In this document: in pieces, positions 47,729-58,454 of the stretch
Layout of the letters: every line of letters begins with the position of its first letter
Position numbering within the stretch: position 1 is the first letter of the stretch
Notes under the pieces: generated by a model
What the model saw: the letters and a program-made list of their open reading frames with translations, nothing else
What the model was told of the DNA's origin: nothing
Databases searched by the model: none
Origin: Isoetes taiwanensis
Lineage: Eukaryota > Streptophyta > Lycopodiopsida > Isoetales > Isoetaceae
DNA length: 64,000 bases
Reading direction: 5' to 3'
Assembly: GCA_021234155.1 (NCBI GenBank)
Contig: JAJEKV010000027.1
Span: 8,358,873-8,422,872, forward strand
Position numbers and translations under genes: made by a program

Positions 47729-49798
47729 ATGGTTCTTAACGATGATGGTAACTGGGTTATCACCCTAAAAAAGGACATGCAGAAAAGGAAGTATATCCAC
47801 TTCAATTATTTCTCAAGACTTGTTAGTAGAATGAAGATTGGCAGTTTTTTCAAAGAGCAGCTTGAGAAATCCTTTGGGGAACAAGGCCTTAGCATATATG
47901 ATAATTCTATTTTTGGTTGGAAATATGTCAAAAATCTCAAGACCATGTTTTATAGACCGAGAAAAATATTCTCACAAAGTGACCAAGTAAAATGCCCATG
48001 TAGCAATCCCACTTTACAAGGCTTTGTTGATAGCAGTATAGGACATATCAGAACCACTGATATTAACATTGTTCACCATGAGGCTTTAAGAAATTGGTTT
48101 GGCATGGGACTTAATCATATCCCTGACTATCCCTTTACGCTACAACAGTTCAAAAGGGAAATGAGAATCACAATTGAGCAGTTCTTCAAGATGCACCAGT
48201 TTAGTTTTCAAAAGGAGGACAAGGAAAGGATTGAATGCTGCAAGAAGGCTATTCTAAAAATGGCCAAACAAGAGGCTAAATCTTTGATTGACAGTAATAA
48301 ATACCATCAGCACAAGTTTCTGATTAATGACAAGGATGTAATTAAGAACATTGAGTGGCTTAGGGAAAACTTTTATATATCTGGTATAGACAAAGCAGGG
48401 AATAATGCTTCATTCATATGCCCATTACACATCAGAAATGAGGCTTACATTAGGCTTAACAGCCCTGATTTCGCCAAAATAACTACCAGTTCTGGGAATA
48501 TCACCAAACAAATTGAAATCGACATTAAGGGGTTAGTTAACGGCATTCCCATTGACAGCTTGGAGTTACCTTATCTGTTAGGGATTTTTAAAGCCCACAA
48601 GAGGGAATATAGATGGATAACTAACGCCCACAACACCATCTTTTCAAGTATTGCATCATTAATGTACCAGGACTTAACACCGCCCCCGAGCTATGGCCAA
48701 GAATTTGTCATGAAAAGTGTGCAATGTTTAACATGTTCACCGCACACAAGATCAAGGCGCCTTGGGTTATAAATTCTATTTATGATCTTGTGTGTAATCC
48801 GCCAAGTAAGATTGACAATGTGTTCGTCTCGCGACATCACAAAATGCTTTGAGAATATTCCATTGAGGGAAACCATGGCATAGGGTGATAATACAAGAGA
48901 TATGTGAGCATGCTTGGCGGTCAAAAGCACTATCGCAAAGAAGCTACAAACTCGGGTACAGCCTTTAGCACCAAAGATACTACCGAAGTTAAGTGGAAGA
49001 AAAATGCACCCAAGGGAAATAAATGGTCTCTCTTGAGCCAAGAACTCTTTTGCAGAATTAATTTATGGCTGCTTAATAACTGCTTCCTCAACATGAGTGA
49101 GGGGATATGGAAACAAGTTAAAGGAATACCCATGGGTTTCCCGTGCAGCCCGGCCTGGTGCAACTTATACCTAGCCATGTTTGAGCTCAAATTTATTCTT
49201 AACCTTGCAAGAAAGGGTAAAATGCATGAGGCTTCATCTTTCGTGGACACACGATAGATATATTGATGATCTCATTGGTATAAACAGCTACATGATCAGG
49301 GAATATCTTGGCTTGGTTAATGGTGTGGTGACAACTGAGATCATTTATGACCTTGGTATTCTGAAGATAAAGGATGAAACGGAGTACTGGCCAGATGCTG
49401 ATGATGGCATTTGTGTAGGCAAAAAGGTTCATTTTCTGAACATGACAATAGAAGTTCTTAATAGATACCAAGGGAGATATTGCACTTACAGATATGATAA
49501 GCGTGATAAGTTGCCATTTACTGCCACCAAGTTCATTCACTCTAAAGGATGCAGGCCTTACTTAATGGCATGCAATGTGGTCATGTCTCAGGTGGTGCCT
49601 TACATGTATGTGCATAGTAATCCTATTCTGGCAGCGTATGACCTGAACGAGCTGGTTGAAATATTTACAAGTAAGGGATTCAAAGCAAAAGATGTTTGGA
49701 AGTCAGTATACAAGGTCATGACTGATATTGATTTCCCCGGGCTGCAATACGACATCACAGTTTTAAGACACGAGCTCATGAAGTACAGGTATGCCTAA
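47729..49798 (+). pseudogene. ORF3 (reverse transcriptase) of unit 2, frameshifted as assembled
   Basis: Identical to unit 1 for the first 315 codons (CxC and fingers block intact), then breaks between 48660 and 48990, removing motif A from frame; motif B (KGIPMGFPCSPAW) is readable in the frame 48904-49257 and motif C (RYIDDL) in 49181-49798. As written it would not give a working RT. Confidence 0.7.
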
Positions 49799-49952
49799 AC
49801 AGTTTTACAGTTTGTCACATTCTAATAAATAGATCTTGGAACATAGGTAGTGTGATGGGTCCCTATGTATATAGGGACCCATCCGTATCCCTATATACAT
49901 GCATGTGGGACCCTTCCTCACTTCCCGGGAGGAGGCAGGCTAAAATTTATAC

Positions 49953-52754
49953 ATATATAAATATAAATATATAAATATATATTCAAAGGTTTGCTTTGGC
50001 ATCCATTAGTATGTACTGTTTACATTCCTTTTATAGTCTTATTTAGACTTGTTTGTTATCATATGACCACTCGCATAGGTTAACTATGGGTGGAATTACC
50101 TACTTAATGGGCACAAGCCGGGGATAACAATAAATATGGTGAAAGGAAAAAATCAAGGTGTAGAGGTAAATGTTGAAATGGCCCCTTGAGGTCCAAAAGG
50201 GGACTTCGTGACATGGGCCAATAACTCGAGTAGCACATAGCGTAAAAGATTTTACATGTTGGCATCTAGATGTTCCTAGACTAGGACCCTAACGCCTAAG
50301 TGGAAATGCTGGACATTATTTTACCTTTGAAATGTCATGTTTACATGGGTCGTGGCTCCCGTGAGAATTGGCTCTTAGGCACATATATTGGAAAAAGTTT
50401 GCTATCCATGATGCGGAAATTTTTCTACATGCATATTAATGTAATGGTTATCATTAGCCTTGAAACCGATATTCATTAGTCTACACCAATAGTATGATAT
50501 GAACGGACGGTCAAAGGTAACGTACAAACCCTATGGGGGGGAGGTAAAATATTTTTCTGCATTTATCGCTTATACGGTACCCAATATACTCAGATCTACA
50601 CACGATCTTACCTTACCCTAAACCCTATTGAACGGGACACTTCACTAGAATACACATTAGGGTTCATAGGAGCTCGACGCCACGCCATGGAGATGCAGAG
50701 AATCCGCACAGCCAGAGGTACCGCGCGAATTTACAATAATGTGGTATGTGGCAATGGTATACCCCGGGTACGCCCACGATTTCTCAATATCTTTTAGCGG
50801 ATATGCATAGTTGGTTAAAGCACTTGCAGTTGGGATATCAAAGGCAATAAGCAACATGTCTCAAATTGAGCGGAATTTGATTTAGCCGCATCCTTTACAA
50901 ATAGTTTGCTTCTTAAGGAGGATGATGCTTGGTGTTTAATCGGCAGCACTACCGATCTTGATAAGGGAAGGTCAAGAAGGGAAGAACGCCTTGACATCGG
51001 TCTTACTTGCTACAAGGTAGCCATGACTAGAAACGTATATTTGTTGGTTCAAAAGCCTACAAAGGCGGATTATTGTTGGTATGCTTAGAGACGGGGGAAT
51101 CAATGTTGGATATTTAGGCAAAAATGATGCAAAGATCCACAAAGAAATCAGGCTTGAAACTATGGCAAAGGATGCCGATAGATATATATGCCGTCAAAGA
51201 AGGCAACTATGGGAAAACGTCCAGGCTCTAGTTTAGAAGCCTGCCTCATAGCTGTTGGAGGAAAAACCGCCAAATCTAGTATTCCTGGAGCTAGAAGCAG
51301 TGTACTGATCGCAAATGCTGATGATGACCTTCTGGATGATGATATCGCGGCCTCTAAATCAGGTTCTTGGACGTTATTGCTTTGATTTTGCTATATAATT
51401 AGATCATGAACTGAAAAACAAATGGGGGCTTTAGAACATGCAAAGATATGCATCTCATGTCCGATAACTTGTCTTGTTGCAATAACTAAATTGATTATTA
51501 GACTTCATCCATGTCTTTAATGTTTATTGCACAAGGATGAACGACAAACAAACAAATGTGAAGTATCTCTTACCATTAGTTTACACAAATAAGCTGTCTA
51601 AAGCATTTTTCTCCTTTACTTTGTTATTCTGCTGAACAAACTTAATGAAAGGCATAATATGGCTGTGTTGTCCTACAGAAAGGTTTTTTCTGCTGCTAAA
51701 AGATAGTATTATTATGGTTGTTACTTTGTGAACGCTTTGTTTAATGGTTGAAGGGCCTTATGGCCATAAGATTCTTTTTGCTTACCCATCCAATCTCTTT
51801 CTCTATTACCCGTCATGGCTAATATTTGATCGGTTGGATTGCGGGTAACCTAATCTTATCTACCTCTTTTCAAGTTACAAAAGATATGAAGCGCTCTAAG
51901 CGGTGTCTAAAATGCAAGGAGAAATGGTTCTCAATGTTTTAACAATCGGGCATAGTATTTAATTGCAAAGACTTTGGTATATAGGGGTCAGAAGATATTC
52001 GGTCTGCAGGCCTCTTTACAAAGTTTAAATATAGAACATGTAAGATCAGCAGGCATCAGGCTGAGTTGGGTGAGGAAGCTTTCCTATCCATGCCCAAATA
52101 GCTTATGCTTTCTTCTTCCTTGACAATATGTGGTAACACCGACTACGCTTCATCTTTTAAGTTCTAAAAGGGGTATTTTTCGACTTATAAAGGTATGCCA
52201 TATCTAACCGTAAAAAGCAGACTGGCTTTTTCTCAAGTATCGGCCGATTATATAATGAGGAAAAATATTTTTGAAAGTCGTTTTTGTGAAGTTGAAATGA
52301 CCAAGCACATAGTTTATTACATCTTTGTTAGATGCATTAAAATAAAAGGTCTAGTCTATTAAGAAAAGATCACTGTTATTAAAACATGCTAGTTTTGACC
52401 TGCATGATAAATATTGTCTTACTATGTAGAAATCAAGTTGTGCTGTCTATACGGTTTAAATGTCAATATCTCAAGTTTGTCTTAATCAAACTGCATTGGT
52501 GCACTATATCAGCATGAAGATAGCTTCACTGTTGTGATGAGGCTAGATTGATAAAACATAAAGCTTTCTTTTGCAAAATGTGGGCACCAAGTTGTACTTC
52601 TGGTATGCTCTTGGTATGATAATGATCTTGAGGATAAAAGTACTGCTCATAAGACTCTCTTATATAAAAACAGAACCGATAAGTCTTACATGGTCTGGTT
52701 TATCCTGGCTTGTAAGATGTCTGTGCTTTGACTGTGTGACTTGGCATAGGCTGG

Positions 52755-52761
<7 letters not shown>
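49953..52761 (+). mobile_element. Penelope-like RT element, unit 3 (5' 2.8 kb only)
   Basis: Collinear with unit 1 from its first base to the GGCTGGTATATAT at 38530, where it passes straight into (TA)n. It contains the ORF1 region (50855-51385, broken) but no ORF2 or RT. The stretch 50118-52330 carries dense CAG/CTG-centred differences, while 52330-52755 is almost identical to units 1 and 2. Confidence 0.88.

Positions 52762-52779
<18 letters not shown>
52755..52779. repeat. (TA)n microsatellite, right border of the RT array
   Basis: About 12 TA units, then TTTATATTTATACATT, which in inverse resembles the TATAAATATAAATA start of each unit. Confidence 0.8.
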
Positions 52780-52785
<6 letters not shown>

Positions 52786-53018
52786 TTATACATTATTAAA
52801 TCGGTTGGAGTAGATTGGCTTTTGTGATACATGTGTTGTACAAGAGATGTGTATTAAATAAATGACTCAACACTTCCTAGAAAGTGTGCTACTGGACTGT
52901 GGTTTGCCCTTGGAATTGTGTTGTAGATGGGGGATCATTCATTTTGTTTGTTATTCAGTGCTCTTTTTATGACTATGTCATAGTTTGTTGCCTTTAATTT
53001 CTTGATGGGTTTTGAATC

Positions 53019-53316
53019 GGGTACGGTGTACCACTTTTGGAACCCTCAAAAGTACCTACACTGGGTACTTTTAAAACTGGTACTTTCTGTTTCTTTTTTC
53101 CAATAAAATCGATCAAATTTTTGGAATTGAAGGTCAATAACACGTCCTTCTTTAGTATTAGAGGATAACAATACTATAAGAGACTAAAATAAATGAATTA
53201 ACTATCAAACTTATTGTTTATCGTGGGATTTATGCAAGTTCCCAGTACCCAGTGCTGGGTACTTTTCTGGGTAGTTTTGCACTCCCTAAAAAGTACTTTA
53301 GATGGTACACCCTAGC
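53019..53316. mobile_element. Candidate MITE with GGTGTACCA inverted ends
   Basis: Left end GGGTACGGTGTACCACTTTTG and right end AAAGTACTTTAGATGGTACACCCTA share an inverted GGTGTACC core, and GGGTACTTTT/AAAAGTACC motifs are repeated in both arms. Ends are imperfect and no target duplication was confirmed. Confidence 0.4.
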
Positions 53317-53991
53317 ATGCTTTCACCCAATCATAGAAAGCTTCTCAGGAGCTACCAAACAACATTCATAATTAGAACTACATCAATTGCTCTAAAGAAT
53401 TAAATCATGCTTACATCTAGGCAATGAACTGGAAGAGAAGCAAACTTTCAAATAAAATAAAGTTAGAACAAAACAAGCTTACTCATATTATAAGAGTTTG
53501 TATAAAGAATAAAAAAACATTTTTTACAAGGAAGTTTTCTAAAAACATTCACAATTCTAGTCCCTTAGTCAAATTGGAGAATTGACAATACAAGCAACCA
53601 CATATCTTTGCCTTGGCGAAGTTAAACCTCTGATTTTATCCTTCTCCATTTTCTAGTTTAAGATGGTATTATAATGACAGACCCAATTCATGGACCCTGC
53701 AATTATAGTGGTCGATGGAACATAATCTTAAACTAAAAGTTTGTCAAAGAGAGCCCATGCCTATGGAAATGAAACACATTCAGTGCACGTGCCATTTAAG
53801 GAATTGTCAATGAGGCGGCTTATCTTGAAATTATTTGCAGAATACTAGCATGTATTTCACTAGCATGTATTTCATGTCCCTATTCTATGGATCCATGGCA
53901 CAAGATTTCAAGCAGCAAATAGATGCAACATTTGGAACCATTCCAATACTCAAAATTTAGAATTAGCTGCATTAATTTTAGAATTTAGACC

Positions 53992-54092
53992 CGTCGATGG
54001 GGCGATGGGGGGTCGACCCGTCGATGGGGCGATGGGGCGTCGATGGGGTGATGGAGCGACGATGGGGGGTCGATGGGGCGACGATGGGGGGC
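53992..54092. repeat. GTCGATGGGGCGATGGGG minisatellite
   Basis: Short units (9-18 bp) of CGTCGATGGGG / CGATGGGG in about ten reiterations, with G4 runs on one strand that could form a quadruplex. Confidence 0.85.
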
Positions 54093-55117
54093 GGAAAGCA
54101 GGTAGGTGCATCATCTCAGATCAAAGATAGTTAAAAACGTGCTAAGTCTAAGTAGATTATAGATGGATTATATTATGGATAGTCTAGATTTTAGATAAGT
54201 CAATCGTGCCCGATCGGAGATGAACAACGGATTGTCGACGATGAATATAATCATCGGAATACCACACCAAAGCAAGCGGATGAAGCAGTAAGTAAATATA
54301 TATATAAAAGTACAGACTGTACACGGCATCAACCATCGACCTCTAGTAAAAGGAGTGGAAGCTAACAGACAGGGGAAACATCAGGGAAAGAAGCTCCCGG
54401 GTACGGCGACGGGTGATTCAAAATTTTTTCAAATTTTTTATAACGTTAGGAAAAAGGAAAAGAAACGAATAGGAAAAGAAAATAAAAGAAAAGAAAAACA
54501 AAAGAGGGAAGATGGGTGGAAGACGCATAAAGTAAATTGAATATCACTAATTTATAATTAGTGTAAAAATTAAAGAGTACAGACTACGTGGCAAAAAAGG
54601 CCGATAACAGAAGCGGACCGAACAGCTACAGGGTATGGAGCACGTGGCATCGCGGCATAGAGCGTGAATAGATAATACACGAAGAATAATGAAAAAAATT
54701 TAGAATAAAAATGCAGGAACTTAACACGAATGACCATCGTCATAATCATAACATTTAGAGGAGGCGTAATAATGAAATAATGAAATAATGAAAATATATA
54801 GAAAAGGACGAAATGTACGCGTGTCAGACAAGTAACAAGGAGACAGGTGGCGAATATTCGTGTACGAAAATTCGGAGAGACAAGATAGGACAAGACAAAC
54901 ATTTAAGGCAGACGGTCGTATTGAATAAGCGGGAATTCAGACAGACTTTCGTAACCCTAGAGGCTATATAACAGTGATAACAGGAGATAGACTAATTGTG
55001 AAAACAGCGCGCAAGATTTCCCAGCGTCCAGAACTCTTGAGTTCTCAAATTCATATCATCAGGGAAGCACCAGTGCATCTCCATCCCGCCTCCGCCCAAA
55101 GTAAAAGCGCGGGAAAA
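54093..55117. other. AT-rich 5' region of the 55-kb ORF
   Basis: No gene seen. A TATA-type box GGCTATATAACAG lies at about 54962-54973, roughly 150 bp before the ATG at 55118. CACTAATTTATAATTAGTG at 54545-54563 is a small palindrome. Confidence 0.45.
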
Positions 55118-55828
55118 ATGGACAAGGGTAAGAGAGTGGCAGTCGACAGCATTGGGGAGGAGAAGAAAAACAGGAAGCGACCCGGATCAGGAGTCCCGGG
55201 CAACCTTACGGTGCCATATAATCCTGACCTCGAGGATCTCAACCCTTGGTGCATCTGTGAACCGGAGTGTCGGTGTTTAGGTCGGGGGCTGCCGTCGTGC
55301 ATCAGCTGCGGGCGAGTGCACTGCTTATTCTGCGACAGAATCCACCATGCTCAGGATATGCGGGATCACGGCTACACTTTAGGGTTACTGGAGGTGCTTG
55401 GAGTATTAGGCGACAAAAACGATTCAATAAGGCGCCAGGATCTAGACAGAACTATGCAATGTTTTAATCATCTGCAGATTCATGCGGCAATACAAATGTC
55501 TCAAGATATCAGCACAACCTTACAATCTGCGATCTTGGAAAGGTTTGTATATATTGTTGCGAGAAGAATCCTGTTGATTTCATGTGCCGAGCGTATGTTG
55601 GGAGAAACTTGGAAAAAGTTAGGAAGATTGGAGAGCCGTCGGCAGAGAAAAAGCCAAAGAAATGAAGATCCGGGATGGGGAAGGGCAACAATGGAGGAGA
55701 AGGAGGGGCTGCATGTAATCCCTTTTTGCTTTGTTTTCCGTTTTTTACCTTTTATCTTTTTCTTTCCTCGCTCTTTTATGATTCCAGTTTGCCAAATAGG
55801 TAAGATGTATCAGCACAAAGCTGTATGA
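55118..55828 (+). CDS. Cys/His-rich ORF, possibly of a transposable element, 236 aa
   Basis: The first ATG in the frame is at 55118 (MDKGKRVAVDSIGEEKKNRK). A basic N-terminus is followed by a dense metal-binding cluster WCICEPECRCLGRGLPSC, ISCGRVHCLFC, DRIHH: eight Cys and two His within 35 residues, spaced like a double zinc-binding fold. Then comes a helical region with two hydrophobic stretches and a basic segment (LESRRQRKSQRNEDPG). The last 40 residues (VIPFCFVFRFLPFIFF) look like read-through beyond a possible donor at CAT|GTAATC. No family recognised. Proximity to LINE UTR repeats makes a TE accessory protein plausible. Confidence 0.45.
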   Translation: MDKGKRVAVDSIGEEKKNRKRPGSGVPGNLTVPYNPDLEDLNPWCICEPECRCLGRGLPSCISCGRVHCLFCDRIHHAQDMRDHGYTLGLLEVLGVLGDKNDSIRRQDLDRTMQCFNHLQIHAAIQMSQDISTTLQSAILERFVYIVARRILLISCAERMLGETWKKLGRLESRRQRKSQRNEDPGWGRATMEEKEGLHVIPFCFVFRFLPFIFFFPRSFMIPVCQIGKMYQHKAV

Positions 55829-56492
55829 AAATGTTTGAATGATGCGGGGAAACCCGAACATAGAAGGAACAAATTATGCCTGATAGACTTGTTTGGAAGC
55901 TGAATGCATAGCTGAATTATGCATAGCTGAATGCTTGAAAATGTTTTCAATGATATATGCCTAAATATGTATTATCTCTGTATGGAGAATTTTTGAATGA
56001 AGGAAATCTGAAGCAATAGTTGTCAATGGTAAAGCGGCCTCTTTGTGTATTCTTCTAAATTACCTCAGTGATAAATTGACTCTGATCCAAAACATTATAT
56101 CCCACGGAGACAACGAACGAAGGGACGGAAAAACTATGGATTTTAACAACGTAGAACATAATATGGAATAATGTAGGAATATTAGGCTGATGAGCTACAC
56201 CAGCGGATATATACAGGAATAGTAAACGCTGCAGATGATCTGACGCAAACCGGGATCTGATGGAGCAAATGAATAGGAAAAGCAGGTGGCAAAATTAGAG
56301 AAATGGACTATGCTGCGACAAATATCGACTCAGAACAAAAAGGGGTGGCGAACAAACAGAAACCAAGGAAAATACAAGATGAGGGGCAACAGACTAGCAG
56401 AGGACAAGGATCTACGACAGGCGGAGCAAGCCTCGTAAGGGTAAAAAGGTAAGGTGGGACCAAGGAAGGTACATACAAAGAACAAAAAAAAC
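55829..56492. other. Intergenic, no gene
   Basis: Contains AGCTGAATTATGCATAGCTGAATG, a short direct repeat at about 55910-55935; nothing coding. Confidence 0.4.
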
Positions 56493-56985
56493 TCTGGAGT
56501 AAAAGGCGGACGGGGCAAGATACGGGACAGAGAGGCTAAGCCTCCGCCGTACACCAGGATAGCGAGGGCTAGACCCACCAACTGGTAACCCGGACCACCA
56601 AAAACTTCTTAACATTTGGAGGGCGACATATGACTTTGTAGCAGGGTATGAAGAATACCCCATTGGTCGATCTCTGTCGACATGGAGTAAAAGGTGGCCG
56701 GGGGCAAGTTACGGGACAGAGAGGCTAAGCCTCCGCCGTACACCAGGATAGCGAGGGCTGGACCCACCAACTGGTAACCCGGACCACTAAAAACTCACTA
56801 AATTAAATTAAATTAAATTAAATTATCTGGAGAGCAACATATGACTTCCAGCGGGGTATGAAGAATACCCCAGGTGACGAAATTACCGACACTATGGAGA
56901 AGGGGAGCAAATTATATAGGGTGTAACCCCCGCCATAGACCAGGAGGGCGTGGGCACGGCCCTCCCCTGGTTCCAGTCCAGAGGA
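56493..56985 (+). repeat. LINE UTR-like tandem units (about 200 bp) with (TAAAT)n tail
   Basis: GGAGTAAAAGG...ACAGAGAGGCTAAGCCTCCGCC and ACTGGTAACCCGGACCAC recur at 56493-56600 and 56681-56790; a third, diverged unit is at 56892-56985 (CCCCGCCATAGACCAGGAGG). AACATATGACTT...GGGTATGAAGAATACCCC recurs at 56630 and 56838. A (TAAAT)n tract lies at 56793-56824. These are either nested LINE 3' ends or promoter monomers upstream of the LINE ORF1 at 57375. Confidence 0.6.
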
Positions 56986-57270
56986 AGATGACACATGTAC
57001 AGGAACACAGCAATACAGAGGCACAAAAAATACAGAGATACAGAGGTACAGAAATTAAGAAGGACGAAATACTGACGCAATCCATGCAGGCAGGCAGCTA
57101 CCAAACTAATCAGCCCCGAAAATACCCCGAGAGGATCAATCTTGGGCAATAGACGAAGGGAGTTGAATAACAATAATGAGAGATGGGCGGAATAATTATG
57201 GCCATTTTGAAATCTCGAAATTCAAATTAAAACGGTAATTATGAATAAAAATACCGTTTAGAATTAGGCA

Positions 57271-57281
57271 GTATATATATG
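57271..57281 (+). promoter_or_regulatory. TATA-like box of the LINE 5' region
   Basis: GCAGTATATATATGG about 100 bp upstream of the LINE ORF1 ATG (57375). Positional inference only. Confidence 0.35.
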
Positions 57282-57374
57282 GTCTTAGAAAGAGACCATG
57301 GCTATCTTCTAGAGAGAGTCCAGCACGAGAGCATTGCCTAAGGCCATCACAGAGCTTTCTTGCAAACAAGAGAT

Positions 57375-58454
57375 ATGGCCGACAGTATCAGCGGTAGCCA
57401 GCAGAGGAGATCAGAGGCGGCAAGAGCCCCAGTGAGCCAATAGGATCTCAGGGACTTCCTGGCACAGATGGATAAGCGGCTAGAATCAAAGATCCCAAAC
57501 CTGGATGCACTCAACACATTGGCTGAAACGTGCAACAACAACAAAGTATCCATCACTAGCATGGATGTGAGAGTAGGAGGGATGGAGAAGACGAACGAGG
57601 AAATGCAACACAGAATGGACGAGATCGAAGAGGAGAAAGCAAAGATCTTACAAAGGTTGGTTGAATTAGAGAAATCAAATGTTGAGCTGGATGCATGGGA
57701 GTCGTTTGATAGGATAAGGCCACATTTAATGGAATATGAGGAGCAAAATAAAATTAAGCATGATGTTAGGCTAATTGGAATAGCGGAGAGACCTAACGAG
57801 GATATATATCGAGTTACTGCAGAAGTGATAGAGACGGTGTTCAAGGAACACATGGGCGTCATCGTCAAAGCCATACGATCAGACCAATGGAGGGGGAGAT
57901 CGAGGCATATAAACCTAACATTGAGAGACATGGCAACCAAGGAAAGGATCCTGCGGATGGGATCCAGATTGAGGAATGGAATCAAAGTACAGGAGTCCTT
58001 AACAGTGATGCAGAGACAGGGGCTACACAAGGAATTAGCCAAGGCCAGGGAGCTGAACCAAGCAGGAATACAGGCGGGAGTCAAGAATGGCAAAGTTTAC
58101 ATACACAAGAGGGTAAGAGAACAAGCGACTCAACCGCAAAAACAGGTAGTTGGGATGCAGGGGATAGTAAAATCAACAGAAGCAGAAAAGGAAAACATAC
58201 ACCCCCTAAAATCAATACAGCAGGGGCTGGAGAGCAGGTTGCAGGGGGGAGCACTGAGAGCGATCACGCTAGAAGGGAATCAGAGCAGAGCAGCAGGAAG
58301 AAGCGGAAACGGGGGAGACGAAGACCGAGCAACACAAGTAGGGTTCGGAGGGTCAACCCCTACAATGAAGACCAGAGGAAGACCAAGGAGAACAGGCAAC
58401 GGTACAGAAAACATGGAGACTCCGAAGGAGCAACCTCGGGGGAAAAGACGCTGA
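57375..58454 (+). pseudogene. LINE ORF1 (coiled coil plus RRM-like), one nonsense codon
   Basis: The natural start is ATG 57375 (MADSISGSQQRRSEAARAPVSQ), interrupted by TAG at 57441-57443 and open afterwards to 58454. LINE ORF1 proteins bind their own RNA and act as chaperones. Seen after the stop: a heptad-like coiled coil (VGGMEKTNEEMQHRMDEIEE, to about residue 90), an RRM-like core (KHDVRLIGIAERPNEDIYRV ... MGSRLRNGIKVQESLTVMQR), and a C-terminal block NQAGIQAGVKNGKVYIHKRV as in L1-type ORF1 proteins, then a basic, disordered tail. With one codon restored the frame is otherwise intact, so decay is recent. Confidence 0.75.

Larger units (their letters stand above)
42841..49952 (+). mobile_element. 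Penelope-like RT element, unit 2 (full length, ORFs broken)
   Basis: Direct tandem copy of unit 1, identical over runs of many hundreds of bases. All three ORFs are interrupted by small clustered differences: ORF1 near 43840-43880, ORF2 near 46036, 46425-46480, 46700-46730 and 47330-47360, ORF3 near 48660-48990 and 49245. The differences concentrate at CAG, CTG and GCAGC sites (for example GCAGCAGC becomes CGCAAAGAAGC near 48935). Confidence 0.9.

Noticed and set aside
35730-52761. LTR retrotransposon or pararetrovirus interpretation of the 7.1-kb array
   Set aside because: No LTR pair, no tRNA primer site, no protease, RNase H or integrase; the RT motifs and CxC linker point to Penelope-like elements.
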